From NCBI RefSeq assembly GCF_001485215.1, contig NZ_BBWW01000001.1, positions 806,001 through 870,000 on the forward strand: 64,000 nt of DNA, read 5' to 3'. This document shows positions 10,703-18,321 of this stretch, one piece after another. The position numbers and the translations under genes are program-made. The stretch's first letter is position 1; every line of letters begins with the position of its first letter. The notes under the pieces were generated by a model. The model saw only the letters and a list, made by a program, of their open reading frames with translations. It did no database searches and was not told the origin of the DNA. The stretch is from Leptolyngbya sp. NIES-2104. Its GTDB lineage: Bacteria; Cyanobacteriota; Cyanobacteriia; Leptolyngbyales; Leptolyngbyaceae.

Positions 10703-10892
10703 CGCGCCACCTAGAACCCTTACTGAACAAGGGCTGTAGAACCAATTTTGGCAAAGGTCATCTGAAACCGTGATCCCAGCCTTTATTCTACAATGATGGC
10801 GATTTTTTAGATCGTGAAAACTATTGAGTTGTCTTGGTTCTAGCGATTTGGCGAACCTCCCAGGGTTTTCGCCCCCGCTTCGGTTTGCCAAA
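10703..10892 (-). promoter_or_regulatory. CRISPR leader of array 1
   Basis: Non-coding stretch between cas2 and the first repeat of array 1. Read on the minus strand it aligns over most of its length with the leader of array 2 (22348-22531). Shared blocks include CCCTGGGAGGTTCGCCAAAT, CTAGAACCAAGACAA, TAGAATAAAGGCTGGGATC, GGTTCTACAGCCCTTGTTCA and GGGTTCTAGGTGGCG next to the repeat. A central segment of about 35 nt differs between the two copies. Conservation right up to the repeat is what the adaptation machinery and the array promoter would require. TAGAAT may be a -10 element. Confidence 0.85.
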
Positions 10893-10903
10893 ATCTTCCG
10901 TCA

Positions 10904-11188
10904 TTATAGAACGATCGCTGAAACTTGACGCGGCTTTTCCGACCCATACGCGATCGTCCTTTTCACCGCCCCCGCATCCAGCACATAAATCCTCACCGCA
11001 TCCTCATCTGACTTGATCAACTTCTCCACCTGCACCTGAAGCTTCGCAAACTGCACTGCCGTCAAAAAACACTCAAACACGCTGTACTGCGTCCAAGTCC
11101 CATATCCCGACAACAACTTATGCAGCCGAGTCCGCCGCTTATTCGCCGCCTTACTATCCGGCAAATCATAGATGATTAGGTAAAACAT
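10904..11188 (-). CDS. cas2: CRISPR-associated endonuclease Cas2
   Basis: A 94-residue protein beginning MFYLIIYDLPDSKAANKRR, with the beta-strand-Asp start and the NKRRTRLHKLL helix typical of Cas2. It forms the core of the Cas1-Cas2 spacer integrase. Its length is normal for the family. The start codon follows directly after a tract of C-rich heptamers on its own strand, so there is no purine-rich ribosome-binding site; translation must depend on coupling or be leaderless-like. It is the last cas gene, followed by leader 1. A four-helix-bundle gene separates it from cas1. Confidence 0.96.
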   Translation of the reverse strand: MFYLIIYDLPDSKAANKRRTRLHKLLSGYGTWTQYSVFECFLTAVQFAKLQVQVEKLIKSDEDAVRIYVLDAGAVKRTIAYGSEKPRQVSAIVL

Positions 11189-11232
11189 GGTGTGGGGTGT
11201 GAGGTGTGAGGTGTGGGGTGTGGGGTGTGGGG
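11189..11232. repeat. Heptanucleotide tandem repeat between cas2 and 4HB gene
   Basis: Six 7-bp units (GGTGTGG or GGTGTGA on the plus strand) plus GG fill exactly the 44 nt between the cas2 start codon and the stop codon of the upstream four-helix-bundle gene. It belongs to the short tandem heptamer class known from cyanobacteria. It is in inverted orientation to the tract at 11654-11685, so the two bracket the intervening gene. Confidence 0.95.
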
Positions 11233-11607
11233 TTATCTTCGTTTTTCTAAGGCTTGTTGAAGACTACTCAGCAACCGACTAATTTCTTCAGTCAGTTTCA
11301 GAACGGCATCCGCTTGCTGCGGAGTCACGTAGCTTAGCCGTTCTGCAATCAACACATGAGTTTCCAATTCCATTAAAGATCCTCTAGCAATCGATAAATG
11401 TCTGAGATAATCGCCTAAATGCCTCCTTCCCTTGCCTTCAGCGATATTTGCCGGAATCGAAACAGCCGCTCTTTGAATTTGGCTGATCAGCCCATACTGC
11501 TCAGACTTTGGCAACCCCTTTGTCACTTCATACGATCGCACTACCAAATCCATTGCCCGCTGCCAAACCATCAAATCCCGATATCCCTTAATCTCCTGCT
11601 CTCTCAT
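11233..11607 (-). CDS. Four-helix-bundle (S23/Avd-like) protein
   Basis: A protein of 124 residues if started at the ATG at 11607 (MREQEIKGYRDLMVWQ). An upstream in-frame extension to 11679 is encoded by heptamer repeats and is unlikely to be native. The motifs DLMVWQRAMDL, SQIQRAAVSIPANIAEG and ARGSLMELETHVLIA are diagnostic of the four-helix-bundle family. That family includes 23S rRNA intervening-sequence proteins and is structurally related to Avd of diversity-generating retroelements. These proteins have no known enzymatic activity and may bind nucleic acid. The gene sits between cas1 and cas2 on the same strand and is bracketed by inverted heptamer tracts, which suggests an insertion. 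No retroelement reverse transcriptase is visible in the window. Confidence 0.9.
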   Translation of the reverse strand: MREQEIKGYRDLMVWQRAMDLVVRSYEVTKGLPKSEQYGLISQIQRAAVSIPANIAEGKGRRHLGDYLRHLSIARGSLMELETHVLIAERLSYVTPQQADAVLKLTEEISRLLSSLQQALEKRR

Positions 11608-11653
11608 ATCTTCCCATCTCTCGCCTACCCCTTCATCTTTCCCCTCTTTCCCT

Positions 11654-11685
11654 CTCACACCCCACACCCCAAACCTCACACCTTC
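11654..11685. repeat. Heptanucleotide repeat upstream of 4HB gene
   Basis: Degenerate heptamer tract (CACACCC/CTCACAC units on the plus strand) next to the cas1 stop codon at 11686-11688. Its orientation is opposite to the tract at 11189-11232, giving the four-helix-bundle gene terminal-inverted-repeat-like flanks. Confidence 0.85.
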
Positions 11686-12663
11686 TCACCTCACCGCCAA
11701 CGGCTTGTAAGGCACATCCTCCTGCAAATGCCGAGCGAGTAACCTTGCCTGAAGCTCGATCGCTTTTCGATAACTACAGCGATATTCAAACACCGGATGC
11801 GTAAACTCATCGCTCAATTTCCGCTCAAACCCCTGCAAAAACGTCCTGCGTCCCGCATCCGATAATCGATACGCACCCAAACTTTCCATAAAATCCTTCT
11901 GCTGAATCTCCCGATTGTTCAACACCGTCAACACCACATTATCCGCAATCAAAGCGCGAAACTCCTCCATCAAATCCAGCACCAACGCAGGCTGTCCCCG
12001 CGTCACCTCATGCAGATAACCAATGTACGGATCAAGTCCCGCTAAATGCACTGCTGCTGTCACTTGCGATCGCAATAATCCATAAGCAAAACTCAACAAC
12101 GCATTCACCGGATCAGTCGGCGGACGACGATTTCGCCCGGAAAACTGCCAATCCCCCTTCAACATCTGCGACCAATAACCAAAATACTCCCGCGCCGCTA
12201 ACCCTTCCATCCCCCGCACTTGATCGATCGTCTTCTGAGCCGCCACACTCGCTTTCCGCTGCTTCAAAGGATGCTCTTTCACCCCATGCCGATACAACAC
12301 CGTCGCTTGATTGTGGATTTTCGTGGTGACGATCGCTTTCACCAATTCCAACTTCTGCACCTGATCTTCATACCTGCGATACTGCGCCAATCGAAGCTGT
12401 CCATTGCGAGAATAAGCAGGCAATGCCGACCCCAAATGCTTACCGAATCCTGATAGATAATGTACAGGCATCCCCAATTCCAGCGCATACATCAAAGCAT
12501 CTCCGGTTACTTGTGGATTCCCCATCAACACAACCTGCTCCACCGTCTGAGCCGGAATCGTTTGCTTCTTCCAAGTCCCATCGGCTTGCTTCAATTTAAC
12601 AATAAACGCCTCATACGACTTGTTCAGAATCGCATCGGGCTGAGTTACATACAGAACTGGCAT
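11686..12663 (-). CDS. cas1: CRISPR-associated endonuclease Cas1
   Basis: The protein is 325 residues from the ATG at 12663 (MPVLYVTQPDAILNKSYEAF). This start has AAGGAG eight bases upstream; an in-frame extension to 12759 is made of heptamer repeat and is rejected. Cas1 hallmarks are the TIPAQTVEQVVLMGNPQVT beta region, NALLSFAYGLL with the first metal-binding Glu, GYLHEV with the His, and LDLMEEFR with the acidic pair. It is the integrase subunit that inserts spacers at the leader end of the arrays. It lies between cas4 upstream and the four-helix-bundle gene and cas2 downstream. Its C-terminus (LAVR then stop) ends at a heptamer-like sequence. Confidence 0.96.
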   Translation of the reverse strand: MPVLYVTQPDAILNKSYEAFIVKLKQADGTWKKQTIPAQTVEQVVLMGNPQVTGDALMYALELGMPVHYLSGFGKHLGSALPAYSRNGQLRLAQYRRYEDQVQKLELVKAIVTTKIHNQATVLYRHGVKEHPLKQRKASVAAQKTIDQVRGMEGLAAREYFGYWSQMLKGDWQFSGRNRRPPTDPVNALLSFAYGLLRSQVTAAVHLAGLDPYIGYLHEVTRGQPALVLDLMEEFRALIADNVVLTVLNNREIQQKDFMESLGAYRLSDAGRRTFLQGFERKLSDEFTHPVFEYRCSYRKAIELQARLLARHLQEDVPYKPLAVR

Positions 12664-12692
12664 TTTGACTACTCCTTGTTGTCGAAGAATTT

Positions 12693-12724
12693 GGGGTGTG
12701 GGGTGTGGGGTGTGGGGTGTGAGG
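12693..12724. repeat. G-rich heptamer tract before cas1
   Basis: Tandem GGTGTGG units on the plus strand. They contain four GGGG runs separated by TGT, which fits a canonical G-quadruplex pattern on the strand that is template for the cas transcript. The tract lies in the cas4-cas1 gap and is inverted relative to the next tract (12743-12776), separated by about 18 nt. Confidence 0.9.
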
Positions 12725-12742
12725 CGAAGTAATTGGTGTTCC

Positions 12743-12776
12743 AACACCTCACACCTCATACCTCACACCTAACACC
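12743..12776. repeat. C-rich heptamer tract overlapping the cas4 3' end
   Basis: CACCTCA-type heptamers on the plus strand, inverted to the tract at 12693-12724. On the minus-strand transcript the two can pair into a long imperfect hairpin between cas4 and cas1. The last codons and stop of cas4 lie inside this tract. Confidence 0.85.
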
Positions 12777-13339
12777 TTCATCTCGCTCGGTAAACAAATG
12801 CCCTGCAAACTGCACGCCTGACACTTCGTTTTATGGTCGATCGGTGCAGGCATTGGACGACATTCGGCTAAGTGCGCCGCAGCGATCGCAGCTTCCGTCA
12901 TCTGCCGTAACTGAGGTGAAAACTCCACCCGTTGCCGTCTGCGATTCGCGTGATAAAAAATCTCACCATAAGCGATTGCTTTCCCCATTCGCTCCTCCAG
13001 ACACAATGCCGCCGCACACAGTTGAAAATGATCGCTCAAATGCCGTCCCATCTTGCCCTTCTTGTACTCCAAGGGAATGAGCTGCTGATCTCGCTCTTCC
13101 ACCGCATCGATCACCCCAGAAACTTGCAACCGATCCGACCAAACCCACTGCTGCTGATGAACGATCGTGTCACCTTCTTGGATCACTTCCGCTTCGTTGA
13201 TATTGCGATGCAAATGAGTGCCCAAAACGATGTGTTCATTCTCGACCATTTCCCCCAGCACATACTCAAAATAAAACCGCCGCGAACAGTACTCCCAAGC
13301 ATTCAAATACGAGAGAGGCAAATAATTTTCAGGATTCAT
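12749..13339 (-). CDS. cas4: CRISPR-associated exonuclease Cas4
   Basis: A 196-residue RecB-like nuclease with a [4Fe-4S] cluster. The cluster cysteines are C18 and the C-terminal set C173, C176 and C182. The nuclease core shows the conserved Asp in VSGVIDAVEE and the EYKKGK motif. Cas4 trims prespacers and helps select the PAM before Cas1-Cas2 integration. It begins with ATG at 13339, three bases after the cas6 stop. The last residues (KVLGVRYEV) are encoded by a heptamer repeat tract, so the original C-terminus was probably replaced or extended. Confidence 0.95.
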   Translation of the reverse strand: MNPENYLPLSYLNAWEYCSRRFYFEYVLGEMVENEHIVLGTHLHRNINEAEVIQEGDTIVHQQQWVWSDRLQVSGVIDAVEERDQQLIPLEYKKGKMGRHLSDHFQLCAAALCLEERMGKAIAYGEIFYHANRRRQRVEFSPQLRQMTEAAIAAAHLAECRPMPAPIDHKTKCQACSLQGICLPSEMKVLGVRYEV

Positions 13340-13342
13340 AAC

Positions 13343-14143
13343 TTACTTCCGTCGTACCATTCCCATGCCCATCGGTGTTTTCCGCCCCACTCCGGCATAC
13401 ATTGCAAAATTTGCCAAAGTGTTAATCTGTCGAATCGTCTCAGCTTCTACTTCACCCAAAATCGTAAAAGTCACTTCACCCACACAGCCGATCAACTTAC
13501 TGCGACTATCCATCACGATTTCAGTCCGAATATCAAAGTAACTCGGAAAAATCGGCTCAACGATCGCTTCAGAAAACGCAATCCCACTGTACTGATTCCA
13601 CCGTCGCAATAAGCTTTGAAAGACTAATTCTTTAGTGGGTAAAGCACTATCGTACTGAGTCTGACGAAATGTGGTCGGAGTGCAAAACTGGAGTTTGATT
13701 TGTCGATCGCATTCCGATGCTTGCTCATACAGTTGAGCATAAGAGCTAAATCCTGCCCAAGGCTGCTTCAGTTGCGCTGTCCCCAGAATGCTAGTGACTG
13801 TAAGTTCTGCGGCTCCCAACTGCCAAGATTGCTTGGGATTGAGATTTAGCCACAGGTGTGCTAACTGACTGAACAAAGAATCATCTAACAGAGAAATACG
13901 CCACCAGCAGGGTTCTGCGATCGCGCTTTGGTGCTGATATTGCAGCCGTGAAGGGTGCATTCGAGTCTGCAAAGCACTCAGCGTAAAGGACTTCTCAGAA
14001 ACTTGCTTGTGCAGGGTTTCGCTGAGGGTTGAATTTTGCGATCGTACTAAGTCCAAAAACAGTGCATGAAGATGCCGCCCGCTTAAATGACTTGCTGGAA
14101 TTGGCGATCGGGGTTGCAGATTGAGAACTAAACTATGTGGCAA
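13343..14143 (-). CDS. cas6: crRNA endoribonuclease Cas6
   Basis: A 266-residue RAMP-fold protein ending in the glycine-rich loop typical of Cas6 (MYAGVGRKTPMGMGM). It has an early conserved His segment (SGRHLHALFLDLV). Cas6 cuts the precursor transcript within each repeat to leave the ACTGAAAC-type 5' handle. The start is TTG at 14143, supported by GGAGG seven bases upstream; no ATG is available nearby. It follows cas3' by 13 nt and precedes cas4 by three, so it is in the same operon. Confidence 0.93.
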   Translation of the reverse strand: MPHSLVLNLQPRSPIPASHLSGRHLHALFLDLVRSQNSTLSETLHKQVSEKSFTLSALQTRMHPSRLQYQHQSAIAEPCWWRISLLDDSLFSQLAHLWLNLNPKQSWQLGAAELTVTSILGTAQLKQPWAGFSSYAQLYEQASECDRQIKLQFCTPTTFRQTQYDSALPTKELVFQSLLRRWNQYSGIAFSEAIVEPIFPSYFDIRTEIVMDSRSKLIGCVGEVTFTILGEVEAETIRQINTLANFAMYAGVGRKTPMGMGMVRRK

Positions 14144-14156
14144 AGTTCAACCTCCA

Positions 14157-16439
14157 TCAGTAAATTAGAAATTCTTCATTGTCAGGAAGCCGAAGTCTAA
14201 CTCCAAACATTGCGATCGTTAAAATGCCTGCAATGCCAGGGAGCAGAACAAAGTCTTTCTCAAAATCTGTTCCGATCACAGTGATAGGATAGACTGCAAC
14301 TCGTTCTCGAAGAAGCTGATAATAAGCAGAAGCATTCTTGATGGGACAGATAATTACACCTGGAATAAAGTCCTTACTCAGTTTCGTTAGCAGCGCCTCT
14401 GGTGCGATCGCATCTCCGCGCTTGCGTTGAATCTGACAATTCTCGAATGCTTTAAGTTTATTAAGTTGAGTCGCTGAAAAATCTAGGTAACAACCTCGAT
14501 ATCGCCATCGAAAACTGATTTGATAAGAAGATTCAGCCCGATTTTGAATCTCAACGCGATCACCATCTGAAAGAAACTCGTAGTAGCGCAGCAGGTGAAT
14601 CGGATCAAGCAGAGTTTCTGCTGAAACATCTAAAATCAATCCTTTCGGGTCAACAATCTCTAGATTTTCAAACAATCCTGTTCTAAATCCAAATAAAGGA
14701 GCATAGCTTGCTATAAAGTACCGACAGAACTGTACAAATGCCTCAATCGCTTTTGTATTCCGCTCAAGAACAGTTTCATAATCTTGAAAAGTTGTCCGTT
14801 TTGCTTGAAAATCTGCCCAATCTTCTGGGCATTCAGTTCTCAGAAAAGTCGTCACAATGTCCCATCTTGCCTTTCCTTTGATAAATCGAAGCGGATTCGT
14901 TTGGCTATCTTTCTGTTTTGCGATCTCCTCTGCGGCTTTTAGTGCCATCATTCGACTTCGATAATAAGCCCAATCTTGTTTTCCTCCTAGTACAGATTGC
15001 AGCGTTCGATAAAGCTTGTCAATCAACTCACTTTCAGCCAGACCTTGCATCAGCTCCTCTAATTGAAGTAAAGGTCGAGCAATCTCTAGAAAAGCTTCAG
15101 ATTGCCAATAAATCGCTAGGAAAGGACGATCGAGACAAGACAACTCCGCTAACTGATGCTTCAAAGTTTCTCGATCGCTCTCTTTATCCAACAGTGCTAA
15201 TCCTTCTTCCCAGGCTCTCTCAGGAAGATATGCGATCGCATGAGATGAAATATCGGCAATAGGTTTACCCAGCACTCGCCCAACTCGCCCTAAACGTTGC
15301 CAAAAAGCCGCACGATCGCGACAGGAGAAAATTAACCAGTCTAGATTCTGTCTTCGTGGCTCTGGATTTCGTTCAAAGTTAAATCCAACATCAACTGTAC
15401 TTGTTGCCAAAATAATTGGGCATTGCATGGCTCGTTGACGATCTTTGAGCGGTGCAGGTCCTGTAATTCGTCCAATCTGATCAGCGAGTCCCTTCCGCCT
15501 CAGCAAATCTGCAAGTTGATTCACTTGATCTAATGAGTCAAGAATGACAGCACCATTATGACCAGGATGAGATTGTGATTTCTGAATAATCTCGTTTACT
15601 AATTCAGATATGAATTGATCCCGATCTGGTTGAGCACGTAACTCCAATTGAACTGAGGTTTGAGAAGGTAGGAGGCAATCCGTATGCTCTTCTCCATCAA
15701 TGTAAGCAACTCTTACACCTTGCCTTTCTAAACTAGAAAGCGCAGCTTCACAGGCTGGCTCAGGAGTCGCCGTCAGCAAAACTGCGCGACGACCTTGCTG
15801 AAAGAAGCCAAATTCGTGAGATACAGCAAGATAGAAGAGCAATCCGACGAGTTGCTTTGCATCATACAAATGAAATTCGTCAAAAATGACTGTTCCGAAC
15901 TTGCTGTAGAACTGGCTTGCAACGTTAATGCGATCGAGCTTTTTGTAAGCGAAGAATGTCGCATAGTAAAAGATATCTGGATTCGTCACCAAAAGAACCG
16001 GGCGACTTGCACCAACTTCTGGAAAAATTGTGGCAGGATTGCGGAGCAGGTTATAAAGCTTTTCTCCGGGACGGCTCCCTACAGGCTGATTTGACCACTG
16101 GCGAATTTCTTTAGCAGAAGCAGCAATCACTATATGCGGCAATCCTGCTGCAAGGACGAATGCCTCTGCCGCTTGCTTCTGCTGATCAATCAGAGCATTT
16201 GTGGGTGCAATGTAAACGGCGCTCTGTTTCGGTTGATGTTTGAGAACTGATAATGCTGCCTTTGTTTTCCCTGTCCCCGTCGGTGCTGAGTCTACAATAA
16301 TGTCATGATCAACTGCTTTTTGGAAAACATCCACTTGATGCTGAAGCGCTTTTCCCATGAAAGCAAGTTCTTCAGGTAACTCAACACAAGCAGCAATGCT
16401 TCTAGGTTCAAGCAATACAGAAATCCTTTCATTTGCCAC
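14157..16439 (-). CDS. cas3: Type I-D helicase Cas3'
   Basis: A superfamily 2 helicase without an HD nuclease domain, as expected in type I-D where the HD is on Cas10d. Counted from the upstream GTG at 16457, Walker A is PTGTGKT (about residues 59-65), the DExH box reads DEFH (193-196), and later motifs include STVDVGF and RLGRVGR. The start at GTG 16439 is preferred because GGAGGA (16450-16455) is correctly spaced; it gives 760 residues. The upstream GTG at 16457 would overlap csc1 by 17 nt and has no such site. It unwinds target DNA after recognition by the Cascade-like complex. Confidence 0.94.
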   Translation of the reverse strand: MANERISVLLEPRSIAACVELPEELAFMGKALQHQVDVFQKAVDHDIIVDSAPTGTGKTKAALSVLKHQPKQSAVYIAPTNALIDQQKQAAEAFVLAAGLPHIVIAASAKEIRQWSNQPVGSRPGEKLYNLLRNPATIFPEVGASRPVLLVTNPDIFYYATFFAYKKLDRINVASQFYSKFGTVIFDEFHLYDAKQLVGLLFYLAVSHEFGFFQQGRRAVLLTATPEPACEAALSSLERQGVRVAYIDGEEHTDCLLPSQTSVQLELRAQPDRDQFISELVNEIIQKSQSHPGHNGAVILDSLDQVNQLADLLRRKGLADQIGRITGPAPLKDRQRAMQCPIILATSTVDVGFNFERNPEPRRQNLDWLIFSCRDRAAFWQRLGRVGRVLGKPIADISSHAIAYLPERAWEEGLALLDKESDRETLKHQLAELSCLDRPFLAIYWQSEAFLEIARPLLQLEELMQGLAESELIDKLYRTLQSVLGGKQDWAYYRSRMMALKAAEEIAKQKDSQTNPLRFIKGKARWDIVTTFLRTECPEDWADFQAKRTTFQDYETVLERNTKAIEAFVQFCRYFIASYAPLFGFRTGLFENLEIVDPKGLILDVSAETLLDPIHLLRYYEFLSDGDRVEIQNRAESSYQISFRWRYRGCYLDFSATQLNKLKAFENCQIQRKRGDAIAPEALLTKLSKDFIPGVIICPIKNASAYYQLLRERVAVYPITVIGTDFEKDFVLLPGIAGILTIAMFGVRLRLPDNEEFLIY

Positions 16440-16440
16440 G

Positions 16441-17259
16441 TTACAGTCGTCCTCCACAGAACCGAAGATTTGCTGGAATTGTAAGATTACCGATCTGCCA
16501 AGCTTCTCCTTGAAATCTCAAATTTTTCACTAATGAAACAGGAGGAATCGCAATTAAGTCAAAAGATAGTAATGGCAGATTAGGCGGTAAATCTGCTGTG
16601 TTTAGTAGTGCTTTGCAGTCATATTCCGCGATCGGAAGAAGCTTAATCTTCAACTCCTGCAAAACAGATAGGCGAATTTTGCTTCTGAATTTACCAATGC
16701 GGAAATAATCAGGAAGCTCAGAATCCCCAAAAACTAATGTCTGAAATCGATTACCACGTTCAATCATTCGCAGTCGTCCAGTTTGAGGAAAGTTACTAGG
16801 CGCAAACGATCGATGTTTCGGTTTGTCTTGTCCTTTTTCTCGCTGAAGACGGCGGTATTCAGGCAGGTCTTGACGCGCGATCGCGACTCGATTATTAGTC
16901 ATTGCGTACCAGTACGCATCTGATAGCGCATTAAAACGCTCAAACCGAAAACTAACTTCCTCATTCACTGACCAAGCTGGAAGAATGTAATTTTTATGAG
17001 CAATCGGCACAAGATCTTCAAGATAGGTGGGTCTGCTCGTTGCTTGTCCAGTTAATCGATAGGGTGAAGCTACCCAACCGAGAGCGTAGGCAAGCGCATA
17101 GTTTCCTAGAACGCCCTCTGTATAGTAACAATCAGAGATTTCTCGTGATGCGAAAAACACAGGTTCCGCACACCATAGCTCAATCAGCCGAATATGCTCA
17201 AAATGATTTGAATTTGAGGCTTGAACAATGGGCGAATTCTGTTGCTGGGTCTTTGCCAT
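16441..17259 (-). CDS. csc1: Type I-D Cascade subunit Csc1 (Cas5d)
   Basis: A 272-residue Cas5-family protein. The opening IRLIELWCAEPVFFASREI and the following YYTEGVLGNYALAYALG are characteristic of Csc1 in cyanobacterial I-D loci. It caps the 5' handle of the crRNA in the effector complex. The start codon is ATG at 17259, three bases after the csc2 stop, with GGAG inside the csc2 end. It lies between csc2 and cas3' in the expected order. Confidence 0.93.
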   Translation of the reverse strand: MAKTQQQNSPIVQASNSNHFEHIRLIELWCAEPVFFASREISDCYYTEGVLGNYALAYALGWVASPYRLTGQATSRPTYLEDLVPIAHKNYILPAWSVNEEVSFRFERFNALSDAYWYAMTNNRVAIARQDLPEYRRLQREKGQDKPKHRSFAPSNFPQTGRLRMIERGNRFQTLVFGDSELPDYFRIGKFRSKIRLSVLQELKIKLLPIAEYDCKALLNTADLPPNLPLLSFDLIAIPPVSLVKNLRFQGEAWQIGNLTIPANLRFCGGRL

Positions 17260-17262
17260 TTT

Positions 17263-18309
17263 CTAGCTCTCCGCCTCAGTATCTGCTGTTTTTTTCGCTC
17301 GACTTCGAGACTTTTTCGCATCGGCTACAGGTTCTTGACGGAAGGGGAGATATGCCTCATCCAATCGCTTGAGGAATGCTTCACGCTCATCTGGCGACCA
17401 GCAACGATCGACATCATCAATTAAGGCTTGCACTTCTTCAGGGGAGAGTTTTAGAGTAATACCGCGGCGAGCCTTCCAACCATCAATCACACTCTCAACA
17501 GCTCCAGCTAAAATGTTGCGGTTAAACGGATGCTCTAAGAGTTCTTCACGGGTTCTCATCGCATCGTGAACTGACTGGACTAATTCCAAAGAGCTTGGTA
17601 ACTCAGCGATTCCGCCAAATATGCCCAAGATCTGATTTTCCATCCGTCCAACCCGGCTAGATACTGCTCCATAGCGACTAGTCAGAAGAATGTTGCCAAG
17701 AATATAACGCAGTTCATCAGCCGTGACATCTTTGAGCGTCACCACATCTAGAAAGTGAACGCCTGGTTTGATGTACTCGCTCGTATTTAAAGATGTAGAA
17801 GCTTTGTCAGTATCATCATCACGTTTCAGACGCATTGTGCCGTTTTCGTACACACCATTCAAGGTGCGATCGCTGACCAACTCCGCAGCAGGTAACAAAC
17901 TAAAAGCATCTTCTGTCCAGATCCGACTCTTTTGAGCGCCTCCACCCCCTGCTGCAAATCCGTAGAGAAAACAATCGATGCACATCTCACAAGGCGCATT
18001 AGTATTCAGTGAACAAACGGATTCTTCTTTTTTAGCGTTGTAGAGCAAGTCATAGGCTCTGAGAAATTCTCGACCGCGACGACGTTCGGGAGCGATCTGT
18101 TTGCGCTTCGTCATCACTAAACGCTCGATCGTCCGTTGATCTTCGATTCCAGCGTGAACGAATTCTCGGCACATCGGTTCTCCGGTTCCTTCAGTGCGAA
18201 AGATTGTTTCGGAGAGGGTTGTTCTAAGAACGACGAGACTAACTACGCGACCTTTGGGAAAGTTTTCGTAAGCGGGCGCAAGAAATGGGGTTAATTTTTC
18301 GATCGACAT
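17263..18309 (-). CDS. csc2: Type I-D Cascade backbone Csc2 (Cas7d)
   Basis: A 348-residue Cas7-family protein with the Csc2 N-terminus (LAPAYENFPKGRVVSLVVLR), a cysteine cluster CEMCIDC followed by FLYGFAAGGGG, and LLTSRYGAVSSRVGRMENQI. Multiple copies form the filament along the crRNA spacer. The C-terminus is a lysine/arginine-rich tail. The start is ATG at 18309 with AGGAG upstream. Same operon as cas10d, 12 nt after its stop. Confidence 0.96.
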   Translation of the reverse strand: MSIEKLTPFLAPAYENFPKGRVVSLVVLRTTLSETIFRTEGTGEPMCREFVHAGIEDQRTIERLVMTKRKQIAPERRRGREFLRAYDLLYNAKKEESVCSLNTNAPCEMCIDCFLYGFAAGGGGAQKSRIWTEDAFSLLPAAELVSDRTLNGVYENGTMRLKRDDDTDKASTSLNTSEYIKPGVHFLDVVTLKDVTADELRYILGNILLTSRYGAVSSRVGRMENQILGIFGGIAELPSSLELVQSVHDAMRTREELLEHPFNRNILAGAVESVIDGWKARRGITLKLSPEEVQALIDDVDRCWSPDEREAFLKRLDEAYLPFRQEPVADAKKSRSRAKKTADTEAES

Positions 18310-18321
18310 GAGAATTTTCTC

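Noticed and set aside
12932-13612. A 226-codon frame on the plus strand opposite cas4 and cas6
   Set aside because: It is antisense to two clear cas genes and has no family features.
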